Origin: Hyaloperonospora brassicae
Taxonomy: Eukaryota; Oomycota; Peronosporomycetes; Peronosporales; Peronosporaceae
Assembly: GCA_947650285.1 (NCBI GenBank)
Contig: CANTFL010000323.1
Span: 19,784-83,783, forward strand
Reading direction: 5' to 3'
Length of the DNA: 64,000 nucleotides
Position 1 is the first letter of the stretch. Each line of letters opens with the position of its first letter. The translations under genes were made by a program, and so were the position numbers. Positions 9,420-21,149 of this stretch are shown here, piece by piece. The notes beneath the pieces were generated by a model, which was not told the DNA's origin, ran no database searches, and saw nothing but the letters and a program-made list of their open reading frames with translations.

Positions 9420-10379
9420 TACACGGAATTAACTATGTGCATGATCTCTGGTACAGCCTTAGCCAAGATGTCAGCGCCGGAGGATCCGGGGGCTGATCTG
9501 GGCTGTGCCCAGGTAAGCTTGGTGACCCTTTCGGGTCGTGTTCGAGTAACTCGATGCACGCATATAGCATGGCTCCCCGAACAGTCGAAGACACTTGTCT
9601 GTGCGCTCTGGTCGCGAGTGCGCGAAGTTGGCGGATGCATGTAGCGTAAATATAGGTCGTAGTGCTGGTAATGTCTTTCTTAAGTGCCTGATAGACCGCG
9701 TCGTTCCGGTCCGCTCATAGCGTGGTCTTACAGATCGTCGCGAGAATGTGCCATATTTGCTTCCACATCCGCTCAGCCGCTTCCTGATCCTCCTGAAATC
9801 GGTCCGCAAGGAGTGCCTTCCTGTTCTCTGGTATGCTGGCGAACTGTCTGCTGGCACACGCGCCAAAGTAGTGTTTGAGTACCTGGGAGATGCACGATCC
9901 CCCATCCAGTGCCCGACCAGCTTGGTCCACCCCGCGACAGCATAGGAGCAGTCCCAAAACAAGTGCGCCAATGTCTCCACTCCACCCTCACACCACACAA
10001 TGGTCATGCACCATCGACTTGATGTCGAGACAAAGCTGCGTCCTCAGTCCTGAATAGATGATCTGCGACGACTCGACATCCCCGTCATCCCCGATGTCGA
10101 TATCTTTTTGTAATATTTAGCTGTCACCCTGACGCATCGCAAGCCATGCAAGCAGCAGGCGACGAATGTAGAGTCAACCGTCGACCAGCGACGCAATCAC
10201 ATTATACAGCGCGTGTCGCTCACTCTCTTGCGACATCTGCCGACGTCATCGACGACATCACTGTGACCCGAGTTGGTCGTCCGCCACCAGAGCTGCCCAA
10301 AATCACGAGGGGCGAACCCATCCACCCAACTCGGCCACGACGCTGCAGAAGTCAAGTCATACCCTAAGGTCCGCTCCAA
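9420..10379 (-). pseudogene. Second LINE C-terminal relic, inverted relative to the first
   Basis: Minus-strand frames show WCEGGVETLAHLFWDC followed by WTKLVGHWMGDR, the same zf-RVT pattern as the 7315 relic. Another frame then reads MWKQIWHILATICKTTL, which parallels WRRLWRLLSSICVTTL there. Several indels shift the frame. The upstream part (10379-10060) reads as a degenerate stretch with WWRTTNSG. Two inverted copies 1.3 kb apart suggest independent insertions of one family, or an inversion. Confidence 0.6.
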
Positions 10380-10439
10380 GAGCGGACAAAGTCAGTTTTC
10401 CGACCAGCTCTCGTACGCTCCGCCACATTACATCCGCTC

Positions 10440-10545
10440 CATCCACCCAACTATCCTAACTTTCTACTCCACACCCATCCTAAACATCCTCCCATCCTAA
10501 ACATCCACCCACACATCCACACTTCATCCCCATCCTAAACATCCG
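10440..10545 (+). repeat. CCATCCTAAACATCC repeats in the upstream region of the glycosyltransferase gene
   Basis: Three copies of CATCCTAAACATCC, with diverged partial copies, lie 80-180 bp upstream of the start codon in a C/A/T-only, pyrimidine-rich tract. This resembles an oomycete core-promoter setting, but no known box is claimed. Confidence 0.5.
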
Positions 10546-10619
10546 CCTTTACCGTCCCATATCCCCCTCGCCGTCCCGCCTCATGCTTCCGTCCCGGCAG
10601 CCGCCGCGTCCGCCGCCCT

Positions 10620-13482
10620 ATGGCCGCCGCCTCTCCCCACCGCACGCGCTTCGCCACGCGCCGCTACGCCCTCGCGCTCCTCGCGCTCCTCGTGCTGCTC
10701 TACACGTACCTCAACGTGCGCTTCTTCGCGTCGTCCTCCGCCGCCACGAACGCGACGAACCCCCCCCCCCGCCACGACCCACTCGCCCATCGACGCATAC
10801 AAACATCAAATGAAACGCCGCCCAGCAGCCCCCAAAGACAGCGACATCGACAGCGCCGCCCCACGTCCTATACAGCACATTGTGTTCACGTCGACGTGTC
10901 GCCCACGCGACGCCGTTCAGGCCAAAGTGCTGTCGTTCACACTGCGCCGCGCGGGCTACAGCGGGAACCTCACGCAGCTGCTGTACAACTGTTCGGCCGC
11001 CGACGCCGCGCAACTCGGGCGCCAACAGGACGCGCGACACGACGTGCAGACGCTCACGTTCCCCGACGGACCGTCAGCTGCGCCCACTTCAACTTCGCCG
11101 CTCTTTGGCGCGCAACTGCTCACAACGACTCTACACGTCGCAGTACTGGCCAAGTGGGTACATTCCATCACAGCAGACGGAGCCGACCGAGCAGCAGACA
11201 GAGCAGCAGCAGATGATGATCTCGTGATGGCTATTGACAGTGACGCGATCGTCACAAAGCTATTGGACGTGCAGACGCTCTGGACAGACACGACGGCGTC
11301 ACGGCCTATGATTGCGGGACAAGACGCGGCGTGGTACTGGCCGCAGACGCTGCCGCTGTCGCGCGAGGATCTCGCGCGGGTGTTGCCGGCGGACTCTCCG
11401 GCGCTGCAGCTCAGTGACTGGCGCGCGTACGCTGCAATTGCGCCGTTTGTCGCGTCTGTGCGCGTGTGGCGGCAGCTGCTGCCGACGGCAGTGGACGTGT
11501 GGGCCCAACTCGCGCACGAGCAGCGGCACTTGGCAGTGCCACTTGCGGCGGCGCACACGCAGACAGCGATTAGCATTGCGAGTGTGCTCAGTGTCCACCA
11601 CTACCCCTCGCGGTACCAGAACTGGGACTTTGCCGACGACGTGAAGCACAACCCGTGCAGCGAGCGCGCCACTGGTCGCGATCTGGCGCTGTCATCGTAC
11701 CCCATCTCGATCCGCGCGCTCAACTTGACGCTCCCGCAGTGGATCGACGGCCGCGAGTGGAGTTTCTTTGCCGATCGGGTGCCAGTGGACTTTTTTGCGT
11801 GCGACGCGTATTTGCTGCGCCAGCCGCCGGCCCATATGTGGCACCTCGCGAGCCACACGAGTGGGTACGAGCACGTGCCGAACGTGCTTCGTCGGCGCCA
11901 CATGATTAGTGTGTGTCTGGCAGTGGAGGCGTACAATAGCGCGTCGGAGAGCTACCGCGCGCACGTGTGCCCTACTGGCTACAATCACAACCGTCGCATG
12001 CCAATGGAGTTTCAAGAGGAAGCGTGGCGCACTGCTGTAGCGCTCGCGGATGGCTCGCCCCTGGAAACGGACCCACCCGTCTACTTTGGCGACTATAAGC
12101 AAAAGCAGAGCAGTGACGTGGTGAACGAGAGCAACGTGAAGCCAGGGCAAGAAGAGAGCGACGAGCTGCACTTTGTCTTTACGACGTCTTGCGAGCCGCA
12201 CCAGCACTGGCAGAGCGAGGCGCTTGCGCAGAGTTTTGCACGAGTTGGTCAGCGCGGGGCGCTCACTCGCATTGTGAGCGGTTGCTCGATTGACGAGGAG
12301 GAGGAGCTGCTTCGTCGTTCGTATCAGTCTTCGCCGCACCTGCGTATCCACGTGACGCGCGACTTCCGCTCACTCCCTGCTCCGATAGAAGCTTCCAACG
12401 AGACGGAGCAGCAATCGTCGACGCCTGATGATTATGTGCCGTACAACAAGCCGTTTGGACTTCGGGACTGGCTGGAGTCTGCCAATCCGCCCGTGCGCGA
12501 GGACCTTGTTGTGGTGCTGGACCCGGACTTTTTGTTCATCCGGCGATTTGCCGTGAACACTGGTGGTCGAGTGACGTCCGCGAAAGGTGTCAACTCGGGA
12601 GACTACGCGCGCGACGCGGAGGTCATTGAAGGCATGCGACAGTACAAGCGCTTTTTTGTGTACAGTGGCTCGCGCGAAAATGTGAGCGATACTGTGACGG
12701 ATGGCGTCGCGGTGGCGCAGCGATGGTCGCAGTATCTGGGCACGACGGCCTTCAAGAATAGCAGCTCCATCTGCCCCGAATGCGCAAAGGTGTCGGAGGC
12801 CAACGCCTCTGAGTTTTTCGCTGTCGGTCCTCCGTACGCTCTCACACGCAAGGACCTGACCCAGCTGATTGACGACTACTGCAACATGACGGTGCTCATG
12901 CGTGAGCAAAGGAACCGCGAGTTCTGGATGAGCGAGATGCTGGGATACTTGCTTGCAGCAGCAAAGCACGGAGTAAAGCATACGACGTTTGACAATTTGG
13001 CGCTTGGCAACAAAGGGGACGACTACACTGGTTTTGTCAGTATGCTGAAGCGCAATCCGTGCGCGGACCCTGCGACTCCCATTATTCCAGGAGAAGCGCC
13101 GCCTCTGCTGCATATGCGCCAGTCGTACGAAGCCAGCGACGACCGTGGCCTCAAATGGCTATTTGACAAGCAGCTTCTGCCCCACAACTTGTTTGCGTGC
13201 GACTCGTGGCTGCTGGCGTCACCGCCTGCGAGCGTCTGGTCGCTAGCCAAGCAAAGTGGCGACGACCAGCAGCATTTACTGGAGGCTTATGGTGTGTGCA
13301 CGAGTATCAAGGTCCTTAACCAGGCGCTGGTCGACCACAAGACCAAGATGTGCCCGAACGGATTCAACGAGAACCGACGTTTGCGACTCGTAAAGGGCGT
13401 TCGCCAGGATTTGCTTACGGTGGGCAGCGTGCACACGCCATGGCAGGAGGCCGCCGAGGAGAACGCACCTGAAGGAGTTTAA
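10620..13482 (+). CDS. Type II membrane glycosyltransferase with two tandem domains (peptidyl-serine galactosyltransferase-like), frameshifted
   Basis: The start at 10620 gives a basic N-terminus, one hydrophobic anchor (YALALLALLVLLYTYL) and an Asn/Ser-rich stem, so a Golgi/ER type II protein is likely. The frame then breaks in an 11-C run (10760-10770). Adding or removing C there joins the anchor to the 890-residue body starting ATTHSPIDAYKHQ. The body holds two homologous domains: HIVFTSTC with AIDSDAI (about residue 142), and HFVFTTSCEPHQHWQ with VVVLDPDFLFI (about residue 570), each with a DxD-like metal site. Both end with an HLASHTSGY or SLAKQSGDD block and a CPxGxNxNRR motif. The layout resembles plant peptidyl-serine alpha-galactosyltransferases. 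The substrate is inferred; the glycosyltransferase fold is more certain. Confidence 0.75.
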
Positions 13483-16300
13483 GCTGAAAGCGCAGTGTTG
13501 GCGCATGGCGAACTGCAAACGATTATGTGTGACACGTGGATACCAGTCCCTGAAGATCGTACAACTTGTGTTACCTCTGCCAACAAGTGCAAGAATGGAG
13601 GGGTATATAGAAGCACATTGACGCGCCGCACGAAGACAATCTCCGGTGCAAGTAAAAGCATCGATGGGGGCAAGCATAATCCGGACCACTGTTATGGGAA
13701 CATGTGACCCAGGGTATCGTATAACATGAGCGAAACGTGACGGAAATAGAATGGAAAATTGGTCTCGGTCGGCAAGTGTAGGGTCTTGCTATCACTTTTT
13801 ATGCACACTGCTGATGGAGAGACAGAGAGATACACACTCGGATTGGCGCAGCTCGTGCCAGACCGCCAGACCTCTGAGATTATTTCTGCCGTTTGATCGA
13901 AAAACAAATTACCAATAACCGAATAGGTCGAAAATATTAATGCATCGTGATTGATTAGAGATTAGGAATATTAATATATACTGAGCCAAAGAGGCTGAAA
14001 ACAACTTCACCGCATCTATTTAGATACCTTCTACTGGCCCTTTTGGCACGTACGATGGAGATTGTCTCATACACCTTACAGTGATATCGTTGCGATGACC
14101 CAAGGGTCTACTCATTGATCAATATAACGATTAAATCGATCCACCAATCGCTGCTAGACGCGCGCAATAGGTGGATAGTAGACGTCAGCATACATGGTTT
14201 GGTACTTTTAGAGCAAGACAAGAAGTAAGAGACCTATAGGGCTTTATATATTTGTACAGTTTTACGTTTTCCCTCTACTAAACTATGTCATTTGGTGCCT
14301 TGTCTTTCTATGAGCACGTACGGTGTACGCAAGTTAACGAGGGCACTGGTTCTCACTGCATTCAGTGAGAACTTACTACGCACTGCTGCCAGTTCGTAGT
14401 TCCAGTGCCCCATTACACGGGGTGTATTATTGATCTCATCAGTCAATGCATCCTTCCAACCGTCGAGGGCCTCATTACATAGGTATTAGTCACCTTTTTT
14501 CCAATTTCCATCAGCCAATGTTCCACTTTCCATGTAGTTTGACCTGAATCGGAAAGTATAAATGCGACAGACCGATCGAGGCTCTTAAAAAGCGGTACCT
14601 GGTCCTAGATCGAGGTCGTTTTACTTAAACTTTTATCGATGTGTACGAAAAACGAGTTTTAATTCCCAGCTATTGGTTGTCACGCATCCGAATAATGTAT
14701 TTATTTAAGACGGACAAGGAGTAAGGACGTCGTTGTCCACAATGCATTTTCTCGCCCGCCACCTATATTGAGGTCAATAGTACAAGCACCACCCTATGTA
14801 TACTGATTTTATCAAACATGCCATAAGTCATCATGTCGCCTCGCCCGTCTTCCCCTTCCAACCGTCTGACTTCACCGGTACCGTCGGATGTTCCGATGTT
14901 ATAACTCTTTAAACATCGCGGCACGTCACTTAAATCGCCAGTTCATCAAGCTGACTCGATATCGTGAATCGACTGACGATATCAAACGCTCGAATGCTGA
15001 TGCACCCTTCCGCCTCCTGTCGAAATGTCAGAGCATCTAGATCGCTTTGGTTTGTAATTCACCCACATCATCTGCCGCGATGGTTCGTCCTCGAATGTAT
15101 TTCGACTCAGGTAACGATCTCTTCTACTTAAGCTTCGGCAGTGCATGTGGACGACGTGTAATACACCTTTGCCACTATATATGCCTTGGTGATTCGATCG
15201 ATCGCCTTCATCCTAATTAAATTAAATATACTATCTTCAGCTGTATTGAGCAGCTGACTTAAAAAGAGATCGCTGAGAATAATCATATCTCTTCCGTACA
15301 TATAGGCTTCTTTTTACGTATCCCTTTTCCAGCGACAGCATGCCATATTAAACGATCCGTTCATCTTAGAAGCACCTCCTAGCACGAATAATGGCAAAAA
15401 AATGCTTATTTAATCTTGGAACTAAAAAGATTCCCCCGTCATAGTATACTCAAGTTAATGTGGCACGCATATAATCCACGTCTTAAACCATCTTTGTTAT
15501 ACCACTTTACGACCGTGACCAACCCCGCCCTGTTTCGGAAGCCGCGGAGAGGGTTCTGCCGTGGGCGTGCTGCGCTTGTGGCCACCAGTTGCGGGCGTAT
15601 TGCGCTTGCAGCCATCAGTTGCAGGCGCAGAGGATGTTATGAGGACATAAACGCGTCGTCGTATCATCGGTCGCGGCCGTAACCACAGTCAGTCGGTACT
15701 TGTGTTGTTGATATTAATATAATTGCTTATTTACTGTTGTTTCAGTTGCTATTATTGATGTTGCTGCTGCTTTTGTTGTTGCTGTAGGTGATGCGGTTGC
15801 TATAAATGTTACACTACTTGTGGGATCTCAATTCCCTTCCTGCTTATCAAATTGAATACTGATAAGACCTTAATCATAACAGTAGACCAAAATGACTCTA
15901 TTCTTTCTGTGTAGCTCTCATTGATGACTATAATGCCTGTAGACTTCTTCGTCTGTAGGCATATTTCAGGAAGGAAATGTGCGATGGTGCCTTAAGCGTA
16001 TTCGTCAAAGTTTTTGTCAGTTAGTTGAACGACAACGTGGATATAACTCTTTTTGTCCTGATTAACTTAAGTAAACTAGGACGTGGGGCCTTTTTCTATT
16101 TTCTAAGTATCTGGGACATTTTAAATTTCGTGATTAAACGGGGCGTTTTTTATTTTCCCACGAATAATAGATGTATTTGTCTGAAAATCGGCATCAGTCC
16201 TTGTACATTAGTCGTCAATGGAAGTTGCTGTGCGCAGAACAGTCATATCGAGATGGTGATTTTGATCATCTCTATCGCGAGACTACCGCCATTTCTGATC
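13483..16300. other. Long AT-rich non-coding interval
   Basis: No coding frame with recognisable motifs. It includes the nested cruciform at 14333-14418, another hairpin at 14958-14965/14976-14983, and a diverged direct repeat near 15556-15640 (two copies of TTGCGGGCG / TTGCAGGCG context). The 5' LTR of element A was expected around here but was not found. Confidence 0.5.
14333..14418. repeat. Nested perfect cruciform with LTR-like ends
   Basis: An outer stem GGGCACTGG (14341-14349) pairs with CCAGTGCCC (14402-14410). Inside are two further stems: TTCTCACTG/CAGTGAGAA (14350-14358/14363-14371, loop CATT) and ACTACG/CGTAGT (14375-14380/14395-14400). The right end TGCCCCATTACA matches the LTR end TGCCCCGTTACA of the first element at 11 of 12 bases, and the left end GTTAACGAGGGCAC resembles TGTAACGGGGCAC. 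It may be a deletion derivative of an LTR of that family. Confidence 0.55.
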
Positions 16301-17699
16301 AATTAAACGAATTGCATCTGCAGGATTAACAAAAGCCCCGGAAGATCCATGACCAAGATCTAGCCGTTCTGGGTAAGATAGCAGCAATAGCGAAAGAAAT
16401 GAGCGCTAGTCTATATACCCAAGTCGAAGCACGCTAGGTTGACTAAAACTTCCTTCTCACCGAATTGTCCAAATTTGGACAAGAACGTTCACGTCAACCT
16501 GCTGATAAATTGGTAAGTTAAAGAAGATTTAGACCAGGCGCAAGTCGATGTCGCAGGAGGTTTATCTGCGACCAGTATTCACATCGAATGAATGGATCAA
16601 TTGACTCTGTGGTGGAGAGTCGATCCCAAGATTCTTGTGATCCCGACTCTTCACTAGACCCCAGACAGTCGACTACTTGATCACGATCTCGTCGCCGACC
16701 GCGATTGCGTACGGCGTAAATACTCCTTCTCCACACCAGTCACCCTATAATCTCAGAACGGAATTTCGATTACACCGACTATCCCCACTAGTCCAACTGA
16801 CGTAATGAGACTGTTATGGTCGTATCTACCACTCGTTTGCCACACCAGAGTTAGCCGGAGCGCGATCAGTCCTTCTGTCACGAAATTACTAGACCCACTT
16901 CCCCAAAACTTCTCGTAAGAATTCGTTAACAATTTAAAAAAATAACGATGCTCTTCGCTGGCAGCTGCAAGTGAGCAACTAAATTGACAATCAGCTGCGT
17001 GTCAGCAAACAAGAAAGAAATTAGGCGATGTTAATTTTTTTGGCTACTTCAGGACATCATCGCCAGCGCTGAAAAGTTGTTCGAAACCTCCATATTGCCG
17101 ATATAAATTACATCGGGGAATACAACTACATTCATATCGCGCTCTCCCCATGACAACTAGAATTCAAGATCGTCTGTTTGCATGTCATGATCGCATTCAC
17201 CGTCCTAAACATTCTAAATGCAACGTCTAGAATCGAAGTCGCGATCTCGAAGTCCTTGATGAAGCCGACCTAGGTCCCGAATTTTAAACCAGAGCCCACA
17301 GGCTCACTAACCACGACCTCAGACTTTCAGACACCAACAGCATGTATGTACACGCATGTCTTATCGATTTTCTTCGACTCACCCCACGTCTCCGGACGCG
17401 GGATCGGGTGATTAAGGATCACCGGGATCGTGATGCAGTTTAAGGAGCTTACGCGTTCTGCATTTTTCAGGTTCAGCTTGACCACTCGCCGCAGCGTTAT
17501 TTCAGTCGGCCGTCGTAATCGAATCAAACGTTTCGTAAGTGCCTTTGTTGGCAATGCCAATACATTGTCATTCTTTAGTGTTCAAGATTCACCAAGCTCG
17601 CCATCGCCGAATTAGACAGCGCCTCGTTGTATATCCTATTCGCCGTCAACAACGTCATCCGATCCCGTAGTGAAGCTAAACGACGACATTATAGCTGAT

Positions 17700-18660
17700 G
17701 TGGGGTAGAGAAATTAACCCCTTTAATCCCAGAGTGGGGTAAAGCGAACCGGTGGTGACCGATTCGATCACCGAGAAAGACGCGACGAACACAGCATCTT
17801 CAGCAGAGACAGAAAACCTTGTCGCAAAGGACGGAAAGGGTGATACGAGCAAGATTATAGCCACCATATCACCCTCGCTTCGGCGAATACGGACGATTTA
17901 CGGGATGTCTCTGAAGAACTGAGACAACACGCTGATCAGTACGAGTCACAGGATGAAGAAAGCGACTATGACCACTCGAACGACTACGAACCGAACCATG
18001 ACACCGATTACATGGAGATGGGCAGAGGAATGAACAGGGTGATGTTGACGATAGAACGCGGCAAGCGGGTACGATCTGGTCCTAACACTATGGGTCGGGA
18101 GGGCGTACCAGCTGAGCATGAGGCACGAAATGATCAACGTGACCAAGTCAACTAGCGTCATCGGCAAGACTACTTGTGAGAACGCCGACCATGGGGTACC
18201 TGTGGTGCGTGTGGTGCAGCAGGAAACGACGCTCAATTTTGCAGACGCCGGTGCAAATTCTGCAAATAAGTGCATGACGTCGGCAGGTGTGAACTGTTCA
18301 CGGAGTTTGAAAAGCTGATTAAGTCCGTCAAGTCATCGATTGATCGAATAACTGTACCCGAAAAACTACAACATATTTATTCACCAGGCCAATCAACTAG
18401 GAGGCTCGCTGACTTCGACCGGGTCGGGACACAACAGGATGCCACAGTCAAAAGAACCAGCAGTCCACGCGAACTGCGTGTTCGCTTTTGTTGGAGACAC
18501 AAAAAGGCCCCGCGATGAAGTGTGGGGAAGCGTAAATCGATTGCAAGATCAACCGGAGTCGTAAACTATCGATGAAAAAATCGATGGTGAAAAAGCGATG
18601 ACTCGGATGAACGCATCGCCCAACTCTCGGCGACAGATGGAATCGGAGAAGCCACTTAAG
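17700..18660 (+). pseudogene. Element A Gag relic with two zinc knuckles
   Basis: At 18201-18290 one frame reads CGACGAAGNDAQFC directly followed by RRRCKFCK-stop-VHDVGRC, two CCHC-like knuckles separated by three basic residues. In the first the His position is Asn. A helical segment (LFTEFEKLIKSVKSSIDR) follows in frame. Upstream, acidic Asp/Tyr/Glu-rich frames (about 17880-18050) are probably Gag too. The start cannot be assigned. Confidence 0.6.
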
Positions 18661-18734
18661 TTGTTACAAGGGGAGCGACTAGGATGGTAATCGTCCAAGA
18701 TGTTTTATCGGAGAGTAAGAATGAGATATTTTGA

Positions 18735-19090
18735 ATGGGAGCAGTAAATGATCAACGGACTGCGACACTTCTTGAAACCGAAGCTAACATCTCGACGATC
18801 AGTGAGTCTTTCGCACGAAAATTTACGCTCAAGGGTCACATGAGCACGGACAAACAGATTGATGTCCAAGGAATCGGAAGCTTGAAGGTCGTCACCACGT
18901 CACGAACAACATCGAAGGTCACTCTTGGATGGGAAGTAGTTCACAAATTTGAAGTGTGAATTATGCCGCATCATGCAGGGGTAGACCTCATCCTCGAGAC
19001 GGATTCATGATACCAGCCGGTATCCGACTGGACTTGTTCAACACGACATCCAAACAGCCGAATAATATAGACATATCTCCATTAAGGTCA
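18735..19090 (+). pseudogene. Element A retropepsin-like protease relic
   Basis: The translation runs GAVNDQRTATLLETEANIS, then DKQIDVQGIGSLKVVTT and LGWEVVHKFEV, and continues in another frame with HHAGVDLILETD and IPAGIRLDLF. The fold pattern is that of Ty3 proteases. The active-site DTG has become ETE and the second-lobe glycine is also replaced, so the enzyme is dead. Confidence 0.7.
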
Positions 19091-20249
19091 GCGAGAGATG
19101 TCAACGACACCTCATACGGGGACGAGGTCGCTGGAGGACCAGCTAGCTCATTGGATGTCGAGAGCCGGTTGTATGAATAATTCCGGCTGTAGCGGAATCA
19201 AGACAACAAGTCGACAAATGAGCTATGGATCCGTCGCCTACCTACAATCGTGCCGACGGCGATATACAATAAGAAAAAGATGGGTACGAGAGCACGGCTG
19301 ACGAGCGTCTCGACGAGAAGCGCTTCGTGTCCAGCGCACCATCCAGTCGTGCTATGGTAACCACACGGAATTATACCGCCTAATGACGGCTACGTAAGAC
19401 TGAACGCGACGAAGTATCACGACTGACAGGTGTTAGCATATGAGAACGTGATGGAAAGACGGTTGTTTAAGAGAGAGCATCAGCAGTATGCGGAATGGCT
19501 GAGTCAACAACCACCTGATGTCGAGCGGCGAGCCTATACACAACCTACAGGAATTTTACGACGGGGTGATCACGTCCGCCATGACAGAGCGACTACGTCT
19601 GACGAAGAAGTCGACACAACCATAGAGCGCTGCGATAATGAATATGCCCAGACCGAGACAGATCGTGCACACGATATGAGGAACATCACGGGACTGACAA
19701 AAAAAAACGACCGCCAGACGAAGCCTATGCAACTCTACTCCCGCTCGAAAGTTGTGCTCAGTCACGTGCATGGGAAGTAAAAGCAGTAGTATCGACCTTT
19801 TCTATTCAGCTCAATCCGACGAGTCGAGCGCTGCAGACGGTCAAGTTGACACCGAGCCAGTTCCTGCCAGCCGAATCGACGACCCACGATACGATACGAC
19901 GACAGGCGGGTACGGGTCACAGTTTGATGACCTAGAACGCCGATTCCTGTGTGCGTTAGAGGCGGTAAGTGCGACGAATATGGGTGATACATCGACACCT
20001 TCTCCGATTGAAACACCACATTTTATTCATATCGCGAGCAACATCAGCCTGGTATATTATGCTCAAGAACTTGCGTTCTTACCGGATCTCACGGAATTAG
20101 CGCCAAACAAGCAAAGCTACACCGGATATAATGCTGTGTGCATGGATCACACGAAAGCCCGACACGAAAAGTTGATTGGTGTGATGCAAAAACACGAAGG
20201 GATCAGGATCTCCAGTGTTAACGCGTTACCACCTCCAGCATACGGGGCG
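19091..20249 (+). pseudogene. Element A Pol linker between protease and RT
   Basis: Broken plus-strand frames with charged, Arg/Asp-rich sequence (19430-19780, 19752-20270). The second ends VNALPPPAYGAVCDTDV, which looks like the segment that normally precedes Ty3 reverse transcriptase. No separate gene is supported. Confidence 0.5.
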
Positions 20250-21100
20250 GTTTGCGATACCGACGTTTAAGGTCATGGTCCCATCAAGCAACGGGCCAGA
20301 AGGGTTCCATTATGCTATCTATTAAAGCTTTACGAGCTGTTGAAGCGATTATAAAGGAAAAAATTGATCTCGTTATCCCGGAGTCCATGGGCATCGCCCA
20401 TGGTAATCGTCCCAGAGAAAAATGGGACATCCGGTAATGCGTCGATTATAAACTCGCCAACGCAGTCACGGTCAGTGTGGAGTACGCAATGCCCCTAGTC
20501 GACGAGCTGTTATTCGAGTTAGTTATCTACAAGTGCTTTTGCTCACTCGATGCGGACAGTGGATATTGGGCGGTAATGATGACGGAACGAGCGCGGCATG
20601 TGTATGTGCCCTAGAGCATTTTGAGTGGTGGCGTATGCCGTTTGGACTTAAGAACGCTCCCATGATCTATCAACAACTCGTCGACAACTCGTTGGTGGGG
20701 AATGTTCACCCGAAAGGTGGTTGGTAAAACTTCGCCACCAAAATTAAAGTTTCCGAAGATGAATCAGCGAGTAAGCGTGCAACCGAAACCACAGAGATCA
20801 ACGAGTTAGGCTCGGGTGGATCAGCGTTGACAAATCTCGAAGATGATTATCGAGCACTCGACGAGTCGGATCCGTTGCGACGTCTGGTCAATGATCTGGC
20901 GAGCAACATTTTTGCCACAGGCGAACTTGATGACTCAACTGCTGTCTCCGTGTTCTGTCGACGATCGTTTGTAGACGATATATGTTTTGGAGGCAAAAAT
21001 TTCGACGAATGTTTAGCGACGCTCGAACGGTTGCTGGTACGCTCCACAAAGTGTAGAATTAGCATCATCTTTACAAAGAGCATCTTCGTACAGCCCTAAG
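20250..21100 (+). pseudogene. Element A reverse transcriptase relic
   Basis: RT blocks appear in order over several frames: CVDYKLANAVTVSVEYAMPL, CSLDADSGYWAVMMTERAR, CALEHFEWWRMPFGLKNAP and the catalytic FVDDICFGGKNFDECL. Catalytic Asp residues are still readable, but stops at 20437, 20582 and 20728 and at least three frame changes inactivate it. An extra 200-bp Glu/Asp-rich insertion lies between the MPFGLKNAP and FVDD blocks. Confidence 0.8.
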
Positions 21101-21149
21101 TGAATAACCAATCGGTAAAGTGACAGCACAGGGCATTGCGGTCGACCCG

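Noticed and set aside
10956..11576. Minus-strand frame of 206 codons inside the glycosyltransferase gene
   Set aside because: Antisense shadow; the sense strand shows the domain motifs.
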